Assembly (NCBI GenBank): GCA_937926875.1
Contig: CALBAX010000007.1
Span: forward strand, 1-10,335
Source of the DNA: an uncultured Desulfovibrio sp.
GTDB lineage: Bacteria; Desulfobacterota; Desulfovibrionia; Desulfovibrionales; Desulfovibrionaceae
Reading direction: 5' to 3'
DNA length: 10,335 nt
The notes under the pieces are model-generated. The model was not told the origin of the DNA and did no database searches. It was given only the letters and a program-made list of their open reading frames with translations. A program made the position numbers and the translations under genes. How positions within the stretch are numbered: the stretch's first letter is position 1; each line of letters starts with the position of its first letter. Positions 6,877 through 10,335 of this stretch are shown piece after piece.

Positions 6877-7140
6877 CTACTGCTTCCTGGCCTTGGTCGA
6901 CGCGCTCTTGATGGCGGCATAGGCATTGTGCAAGGCCGTGCCCTGCATGGTCAGCAACATGCGGGACGTGGCCAGTTCCGCCACGGGAACGAACAGGGTG
7001 CGCAGCTCTTTGTGCTGCTCGAACAGGGCCGAGAGCTGCGGGAACGTCTCTTCGGGATCGCCGCGAAAGATCGCGCGCGTCACCAGCGGCAGCCCGAAAG
7101 GCCGGTTGGGGCCCAGATACATGTACTGCATAGGGTTCAT
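6877..7140 (-). CDS. Small phage protein of unknown function directly upstream of the sheath gene
   Basis: This 87-aa protein starts MNPMQYMYLGPNRPFGLPLV and continues with FRGDPEETFPQLSALFEQHK and LRTLFVPVAELATSRMLL. It looks soluble, with no signal peptide and no membrane segment, and ends in a basic Lys/Arg tail. I have the impression that relatives beginning 'GPNRPFGLP' occur in other contractile-tail prophages, but I cannot name a domain. It occupies the place of Mu gp38 just before the sheath, yet its sequence does not resemble that family as I know it. The ATG overlaps the stop of the upstream gene (ATGA) and GGAGAG precedes it by three bases, so the two genes are probably coupled. A role in tail completion or sheath assembly is only a guess from position. 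Confidence 0.7.
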   Translation of the reverse strand: MNPMQYMYLGPNRPFGLPLVTRAIFRGDPEETFPQLSALFEQHKELRTLFVPVAELATSRMLLTMQGTALHNAYAAIKSASTKARKQ

Positions 7141-7628
7141 GGTCTCTCCATTTTTGTCAGTTCTTCCAGGCCGCGCGACGGCCAGACGTAGTTCCAGACG
7201 GTCTCGATGGTGGCCAGGTGGTATTCGTTCCAGCGCGTGCGCGGCGTGGGGATCTCGGCCTTGACCGGCTCTTCCAGCTCAAAGCGCCCCGCGAGGACGC
7301 GCCCCTTCCAGAGGGAGCGGCGCAGGCAATCCAGCAATTCGGCCAGCAGGATGCCCGCCTGCTCCTGCGTCTTGGAAGCGTAGACGCCCAGGGCCAGCCC
7401 CACAGTCTCGCGCAGGCGCGTGACCTGGGCTGTTTCCTCCTCCATCGAACCGCTGATCCAGCGCACGATGACGAAGGGATAGCAGGCGTCGCCCTGCTCC
7501 TGCGGCAGCCCGTGCAGGAACACCCGGACATCACTCCAGCTGCCGTCCGGGGACGGGAAGGGATAGTCGGCCAGTGCCTCACGGACAGCCGCGCAGAGCT
7601 CTTTCAGCAGCAGACGTGTGGTCGCCAT
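7137..7628 (-). CDS. Probable tail terminator / tail completion protein
   Basis: This 163-aa protein shows the order of elements seen in tail terminator families of the lambda gpU / Mu gp37 type. There is an N-terminal helix (RLLLKELCAAVREALADYP), a strand with YPFVIVRWISGSMEEE, and a strand ending in LRETVGLALGVYASKTQEQ. A long helix (GILLAELLDCLRRSLW) follows, then RFELEEPVKAEIPTPRTRWN and the final strand HLATIETVWNYVWP. Such proteins cap the finished tube and bind the head connector. The position after a gpZ-like gene and before the sheath supports this. The start at ATG 7628 has AAGGGG about six bases upstream. An R-like tail completion role as in P2 is the main alternative. I am sure it is a phage morphogenesis gene, less sure of the exact family. 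Confidence 0.72.
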   Translation of the reverse strand: MATTRLLLKELCAAVREALADYPFPSPDGSWSDVRVFLHGLPQEQGDACYPFVIVRWISGSMEEETAQVTRLRETVGLALGVYASKTQEQAGILLAELLDCLRRSLWKGRVLAGRFELEEPVKAEIPTPRTRWNEYHLATIETVWNYVWPSRGLEELTKMERP

Positions 7629-7631
7629 GGC

Positions 7632-8312
7632 CTACCCCTTCGTCAGACTGGCCAGCAGGGCCTCGACTTCACGGCGCAGATTTTTGGTAAAGACCCCGGA
7701 CGCGTGGTCGATGATGCGCTGCTGGGTCTCTTCCGGCATAAGCGCCTGGATGGGAGACGGCCCCCAGAGCATCTCCACGCTGTTCTTCCACTGGTCGAGG
7801 ACGCCCTTGTTTTTCTTGCTGCCCCAGCCCGTGCCGCTTACATGCATGAACAGGCCGTAGTCCCCTTGCTTGCGCCGCATGACGAAGGGAGCATCAAAGC
7901 CGCTCTCGCGGCGGGCATAGCGCTTGCCGCCCTGATGCACCTTGGTGGTCACGCCGCCGCGCGGACGCCTGCCGGGGATGGCCGGCAGCGGCTCGAAATG
8001 GTACAGGTGCAGGCCCCAGGAACCGGTAAACTCCAGCACGCCTTCCTGCCCGTCGTCATCGCTGTGGTAGCCGATGTCCATGTTCTCAAAGAGCTTGCGG
8101 GGACGGGCCGTGTAGGTGGTGGCCGCCGTGCGCCGGGCGTCGCGCTGCGCGGTCTGGACGGACTTTTCCAGCGCCCGCCGCAGCGCGTGCGACTTGTGGA
8201 CCTGCTCCATGCCGGTCAGGGCGTTCATGGCCCGCTTCACGGTCTTGTCGAGCTGGGGCGTCGTCACCCGAAGGAACTCATCCTCCATGTGCTGCCAGTT
8301 GCTCATCACCAT
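7632..8312 (-). CDS. Minor tail protein Z-like / tail completion protein
   Basis: This 226-aa protein resembles the prophage minor tail protein Z family and related tail completion proteins. Residues 20-70 form a basic helix (LDKTVKRAMNALTGMEQVHK). The hallmark is the strand block with WGLHLYHFEPLPAIPGRRPR, then GVTTKVHQGG and APFVMRR, followed by YGLFMHVSGTG. That 'L-x-x-F-x-x-x-P-x-x-x-x-x-x-P-x-G-V-x-v' layout is what places it in the family. Z-like proteins act at the head-proximal end of the tail. The C-terminal helix (IDHASGVFTKNLRREVEALL) is also typical. I set the start at ATG 8312: AGAGG lies eight bases upstream. The ATG at 8318 is only two bases from that site. It follows the connector gene after two bases. 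Confidence 0.82.
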   Translation of the reverse strand: MVMSNWQHMEDEFLRVTTPQLDKTVKRAMNALTGMEQVHKSHALRRALEKSVQTAQRDARRTAATTYTARPRKLFENMDIGYHSDDDGQEGVLEFTGSWGLHLYHFEPLPAIPGRRPRGGVTTKVHQGGKRYARRESGFDAPFVMRRKQGDYGLFMHVSGTGWGSKKNKGVLDQWKNSVEMLWGPSPIQALMPEETQQRIIDHASGVFTKNLRREVEALLASLTKG

Positions 8313-8314
8313 GG

Positions 8315-8632
8315 TCATGTCCTCTCTCGATAGAGCCTGATGGTGCGCATGGTCTCCCCGGAGGAGGATTCCAGCACGAACCAGCGCTGTCCCCGGAAGG
8401 TCGTCTCGCGGTGCGGGCGCAGTTCGTCCGGCACATCGGCGGCAGCGACATAGATGGTCACGCCCTCATAGCTGACGGCGGGACGGTCGTTTCCCTCGCT
8501 GGGGGTGAGCTCCAGCGGCTCATAGACGCACGGGACGCCCTCATGCCCGGCCAGTTCCACCTGCTCGCCGAACTCGGCGGGGGCGAAGAACACCACGCGC
8601 AGGTCTTCTTCAAGCTGCTCCTTGAAGCCCAT
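8315..8632 (-). CDS. Head-tail attachment protein, lambda FII-like
   Basis: This 105-aa protein starts MGFKEQLEEDLRVVFFAPAE, continues with FGEQVELAGHEGVPCVYEPL, and ends with ELRPHRETTFRGQRWFVLES followed by MRTIRLYRER. A leading helix, a strand pair, an internal loop, then 'd-x-x-x-x-R-x-x-x-x-x-x-G-x-x-W/F-x-V' is the layout of the head-tail attachment family that includes lambda gpFII, which forms the last ring between portal and tail. ATG 8632 is preferred over 8653: GAGAGG lies seven bases upstream, and the longer reading would begin inside the previous gene with no binding site. The gene starts 4 bases after the stop of the 90-aa membrane protein. A connector gene here suggests that a real head is made, although no capsid gene is in view. 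Confidence 0.75.
   Translation of the reverse strand: MGFKEQLEEDLRVVFFAPAEFGEQVELAGHEGVPCVYEPLELTPSEGNDRPAVSYEGVTIYVAAADVPDELRPHRETTFRGQRWFVLESSSGETMRTIRLYRERT
8321..8325 (-). promoter_or_regulatory. Ribosome binding site deciding the Z-like gene start
   Basis: AGAGG lies eight bases before ATG 8312 but only two before ATG 8318. The spacing favours the shorter protein, removing a two-residue N-terminal extension and the overlap with the connector gene. Confidence 0.6.
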
Positions 8633-8636
8633 GCCG

Positions 8637-8909
8637 CTACCTCTCGCAGGCACAATCCCGCTTGGCTTCCTGCACAGCCTCCAGCCGCGCCAGCCGCTGG
8701 CTCAGGTTAGCTATGATGGAATCCTGTTCATCCAGACGCTTGTGCGCCCGGTACATGGCGGCCTTGGACGCGTAGACCTCAGACAGACGCTTGATGCTTT
8801 CGTCCAGCTCCTTGTGCTGGGCCTTGTGGCTCTTCCACCACTCATGGCCCAGAAACAGGCTGGCGCCGAACAGCAGGGTATTGGCTCCCAGCAGTATCTC
8901 GGTGGTCAT
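8637..8909 (-). CDS. Membrane-anchored coiled-coil protein (Mu gp25-like or inner-membrane spanin-like)
   Basis: This 90-aa protein has one N-terminal membrane segment (residues 5-21, ILLGANTLLFGASLFLG). A long charged helix with heptad-like Leu/Ile spacing follows (HKELDESIKRLSEVYASKAA, then DEQDSIIANLSQRLARLEAV), ending KRDCACER with Cys at 86 and 88. There are two readings. One is the small membrane/coiled-coil proteins of Mu-like phages (gp25, DUF2730), which also lie near the lysis genes. The other is an inner-membrane spanin, where a periplasmic coil and cysteine-linked dimers are common. The start at ATG 8909 overlaps the lipoprotein stop (ATGA) and has GGAGG six bases upstream; a longer reading from 9023 is an artefact. 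The coupling to the lipoprotein gene favours a joint envelope role. Confidence 0.72.
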   Translation of the reverse strand: MTTEILLGANTLLFGASLFLGHEWWKSHKAQHKELDESIKRLSEVYASKAAMYRAHKRLDEQDSIIANLSQRLARLEAVQEAKRDCACER

Positions 8910-9130
8910 CGGTTGTCCTCCACCCACTCGATCCAGAGCAGCAGCTCCCCGGCCTCGGAGGCGGGCAGATGCAGCCACTGGCCATCCATCCGGGTCAGGC
9001 CGTCTTCGCCCGCATACCACCACTCATCCGTCACTACGGCTCCCGGCGTCATCGGCACCGGGGGAAGCGCGCTTGTCGCTGCCCCCGAATTTGCGCATCC
9101 ACTCACCACCAGGGTCAGCACGCACAGCAT
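8906..9130 (-). CDS. Outer-membrane lipoprotein, Rz1-like o-spanin candidate
   Basis: This 74-aa protein from ATG 9130 opens MLCVLTLVVSGC, a short hydrophobic signal with lipobox V-S-G-C at Cys12. It recalls the signal of lambda Rz1 (MLCVMMLPLVVVGC). The residue after Cys is Ala, not Asp, so outer-membrane sorting is expected. The mature part begins with a Ser/Ala/Pro-rich linker (ALPPVPMTPG) and ends with a Trp-rich segment (DEWWYAG and LLLWIEWVEDNR). The gene starts inside the 63-aa membrane ORF, in a different frame, and runs on past it, as Rz1 does relative to Rz. The start lacks a clear ribosome binding site. The frame also has ATG 9220, touching the stop of the upstream gene, but that would add 30 residues of a Trp/Arg-rich leader. 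The lipobox is clear; the spanin role is inferred. Confidence 0.72.
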   Translation of the reverse strand: MLCVLTLVVSGCANSGAATSALPPVPMTPGAVVTDEWWYAGEDGLTRMDGQWLHLPASEAGELLLWIEWVEDNR

Positions 9131-9215
9131 CCGTGCGAGATGCCGCGCGTTCCCGGCGGAAAAAGGCCACCACCGCCACCACCAGCCGCAGGAGCGCCTG
9201 GGCCCAGACCGGCAT
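9024..9215 (-). CDS. 63-aa membrane protein overlapping the lipoprotein gene (Rz-like partner candidate)
   Basis: From ATG 9215 this frame encodes MPVWAQALLRLVVAVVAFFR, a hydrophobic N-terminal segment. A basic hinge RRERAASRTDAVRADP follows, then GGEWMRKFGG and a polar tail. Third codon positions are almost all G or C before 9130, then become mixed where the lipoprotein frame begins. That is what two frames sharing the same bases would produce. The 'E-W-x-x-x-F-G-G' block in the shared stretch looks like a real protein motif. It begins five bases past the stop of the holin candidate, with only a distant AGG as ribosome binding site. It is much shorter than a normal Rz and lacks a clear periplasmic coil. 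It may be a reduced inner-membrane spanin or a different small membrane protein. Moderately sure that it is translated. Confidence 0.6.
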   Translation of the reverse strand: MPVWAQALLRLVVAVVAFFRRERAASRTDAVRADPGGEWMRKFGGSDKRASPGADDAGSRSDG

Positions 9216-9219
9216 GGCA

Positions 9220-9531
9220 TCACAGCCTGTTGCGGGCCGCCGCGTCGTCCGCGTTCTGTGCCTTGCCCGCGTTGAAGCCCAGGGCATTCACCACGGTGTA
9301 AAGGAAGCGCACCACCACGTTGGCGTCGTCAGCAGGACGGGGCCACACGGCCGAAATGGCCGCGCAGATGGTCACCACGAAGGTGATCCACTGCCCCCAG
9401 CTTTCGGGCAGCCAGCTGATGATGGTGGCCACCATGTCGGCGCCGGGCACGGTTTCGGCCTCGGCAGCCAGCGCGAGGCAGGGAAAGAAGCAGCAGAGAC
9501 AGAACAGCAGGGTCAGGAGATTTTTTTTCAT
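9220..9531 (-). CDS. Small membrane protein, best holin candidate
   Basis: This 103-aa protein starts MKKNLLTLLFCLCCFFPCLA with LAAEAE after it, a good secretory signal with a likely cleavage site around residues 22-23. A second hydrophobic segment follows at about 47-63 (WITFVVTICAAISAVW), then the polar tail WPRPADDANVVVRFLYTVVN. It lies next to the endolysin, which has no signal peptide and so needs a holin to reach the wall, and it is followed by the spanin-like genes. If the first segment stays uncleaved there are two membrane passes. If it is cleaved the mature protein has one, which would be unusual for a holin. The start at ATG 9531 has GGAGGG five bases upstream, overlapping the endolysin stop. 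Codons 2-4 contain a run of eight A. Function is inferred from context. Confidence 0.65.
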   Translation of the reverse strand: MKKNLLTLLFCLCCFFPCLALAAEAETVPGADMVATIISWLPESWGQWITFVVTICAAISAVWPRPADDANVVVRFLYTVVNALGFNAGKAQNADDAAARNRL

Positions 9532-9541
9532 GGCATCCCTC

Positions 9542-10150
9542 CTAGTCGGGACAATGGGTACGTTTCATCCAGCCATCGGTGAACTTGCGCTGGCTGGGGT
9601 TGCGGGCAGCGAGCTCGATGTAGTGCGCGCCCTGCATGCAGTTGAGGGCATGGACAAGGGCTTTTTCGTCCGTGCGCCGGGCCAGCAGGGCCGCCAGGGC
9701 ATCCAGCGTACGGGGGCCGATGACGCCGTCCACCGCAAGATCGGCGAACAGGGAGTTCCCGGCCTTCGCGCGATTGAAGGCATTGCAGACCAGCTGCACC
9801 TTTTTGCCGGAGCCGCCCTTGCCCAGGTTCACGGACTGTTCAAGAATCTCGCTGGCCAGCTCCTGCGGCAGGGCTGCGAGCCCGAGGCGGTCCCACCACT
9901 CGCTGCGATACCAGCCGGACACCAGATCGGCGAGGCCGGGCACCGTGGCCAGATGGCGCGTGAACGCACTGGCCCCGGAGGAGAACGAGCTGTGGGCTTT
10001 TTCGCCGTCGATGAGCTTCCAGCCGGGCCAGTCCGGCCAGTAGCGGCGGGCGATGCCCGCGTAGGTCTCGCCGCCGCTGTCTCCAGGCACGTTGCACCAG
10101 CCGCCTTCAAAACCGGCCAGCGGCGCGTAGGCAGTAGCAAAATCGGCCAT
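9542..10150 (-). CDS. Endolysin, GH108-type N-acetylmuramidase with peptidoglycan-binding domain
   Basis: This 202-aa protein cuts the glycan strands of the cell wall at lysis. Residues 14-33 (FEGGWCNVPGDSGGETYAGI) carry the GH108 signature 'E-G-G-(x)n-P-x-D-x-G-G-x-T-x-x-G-I', with Glu15 as the expected catalytic acid. The enzyme domain spans about 1-95 and includes YWPDWPGW and WYRSEWWDRLG. The second half (about 100-195) matches the peptidoglycan-binding domain usually paired with it: NLGKGGSGKKVQLVCNAFNR, then AVDGVIGPRTLDAL and HYIELAARNPSQRKF. There is no signal peptide, so it accumulates in the cytoplasm and needs a holin. ATG 10150 follows the upstream stop by one base, with AAGGCGG upstream. 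It is complete, and the length is normal for the family. Confidence 0.94.
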   Translation of the reverse strand: MADFATAYAPLAGFEGGWCNVPGDSGGETYAGIARRYWPDWPGWKLIDGEKAHSSFSSGASAFTRHLATVPGLADLVSGWYRSEWWDRLGLAALPQELASEILEQSVNLGKGGSGKKVQLVCNAFNRAKAGNSLFADLAVDGVIGPRTLDALAALLARRTDEKALVHALNCMQGAHYIELAARNPSQRKFTDGWMKRTHCPD

Positions 10151-10151
10151 T

Positions 10152-10286
10152 TTACGCCGCCTTGAAGGTCAGTTCCACGAGGGCTTCGGGGAACATGCAG
10201 ATGGTGAGCGGGTTGCTCTGGACTTCCACATCGTAGCCGCGACCGCGCTCCTTGGCGTCCATGCGGGCGTAGAACTGGAGAAGCAT
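10152..10286 (-). CDS. Short unknown phage ORF at right edge (44 aa, possibly 5'-truncated)
   Basis: The frame reads MLLQFYARMDAKERGRGYDV from ATG 10286, then EVQSNPLTICMFPEALVELT and ends FKAA. Third codon positions are nearly all G or C from 10286 down to the stop, as in the accepted genes, so the coding frame is well supported. The frame has no stop up to the window edge, with a second in-frame ATG at 10313, so the true start may lie outside. No good ribosome binding site precedes 10286 or 10313. No signal peptide or membrane segment is seen and I do not recognise a family. Its stop is separated from the endolysin ATG by one base, which implies co-translation. It could be a complete tiny protein or the tail of a larger one. 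Confidence 0.55.
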   Translation of the reverse strand: MLLQFYARMDAKERGRGYDVEVQSNPLTICMFPEALVELTFKAA

Positions 10287-10335
10287 AATGTCACGTCTGT
10301 CATTTGAAAGCATACATAACGGAATAGTCGAGCTG
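10287..10335 (-). other. AT-richer patch upstream of the first gene
   Basis: About 50 bases with clearly more A and T than the rest of the window, in minus-strand sense containing TTATGTATGC and CATTATGC. It could be a leader or promoter region of the late operon, or the weakly coding junction of two genes; one frame here also ends in a TGA at about 10305. I find no -35/-10 pair with proper spacing and no clear regulator dyad. Confidence 0.25.

Noticed and set aside
8906..9220. Lipoprotein gene starting at ATG 9220 (or GTG 9223) instead of 9130
   Set aside because: It would place a Trp/Arg-rich leader of 30 residues before an already complete signal with lipobox. Not excluded, because the 9220 ATG has an AGG five bases upstream and touches the preceding stop.
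1..10335. CRISPR arrays, tRNA or rRNA genes, insertion sequences, attachment sites
   Set aside because: No spaced direct repeats, no cloverleaf-like or rRNA segments, no transposase motifs and no terminal repeats were seen; the window is filled by phage genes.

Overview
The window is a late-gene segment of a tailed phage or prophage (possibly a phage-derived tail particle) with a contractile, P2-like tail. By eye the DNA is GC-rich, roughly 60-65%. Every gene I accept lies on the minus strand, so the biological order runs from the right edge (10335) to the left edge (1). Genes are packed with overlaps or gaps of a few bases, and almost every start has a clear Shine-Dalgarno sequence inside the end of the gene before it. 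No internal terminator or convincing promoter is visible, so the window reads as one polycistronic late transcript. A predicted outer-membrane lipoprotein of the spanin type points to a Gram-negative host. A Desulfovibrio-type or similar high-GC proteobacterium is my guess from the style of the proteins, but the sequence does not prove it.

Layout in transcription order. (1) 10152-10335: a short, possibly truncated unknown gene with an AT-richer patch at its 5' side. (2) 8637-10150: the lysis region. It holds a GH108-type endolysin, a small membrane protein that is the best holin candidate, a 63-aa membrane ORF, an overlapping lipoprotein in another frame (Rz/Rz1-like), and a 90-aa membrane coiled-coil protein. 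(3) 6877-8632: the head-tail connector and tail-completion region. It holds a lambda FII-like attachment protein, a minor tail protein Z-like protein, a probable tail terminator, and an 87-aa protein of unknown function. (4) 4346-6864: the tail shaft. It holds sheath, tube, the gpE-type assembly chaperone, and a short E'-type ORF in the -1 frame that is missed by length-limited gene callers. (5) 1506-4337: the 943-aa tape measure. (6) 1-1513: the baseplate start, with tail protein X (LysM-like), hub protein D, a 45-aa membrane ORF, and the N-terminus of spike protein V, which runs off the left edge.

How it works together (family knowledge): the tape measure and its E/E' chaperones nucleate on the D/V/X baseplate. 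Tube and then sheath polymerise along it, and the terminator and connector proteins cap the tail and join it to the head. At the end of infection the holin candidate releases the cytoplasmic endolysin and the membrane/lipoprotein pair disrupts the outer membrane. The points most worth a second look are the dual-frame lysis genes, the E' frame, the absence of a gpU gene between tape measure and X, and the two tiny membrane ORFs.
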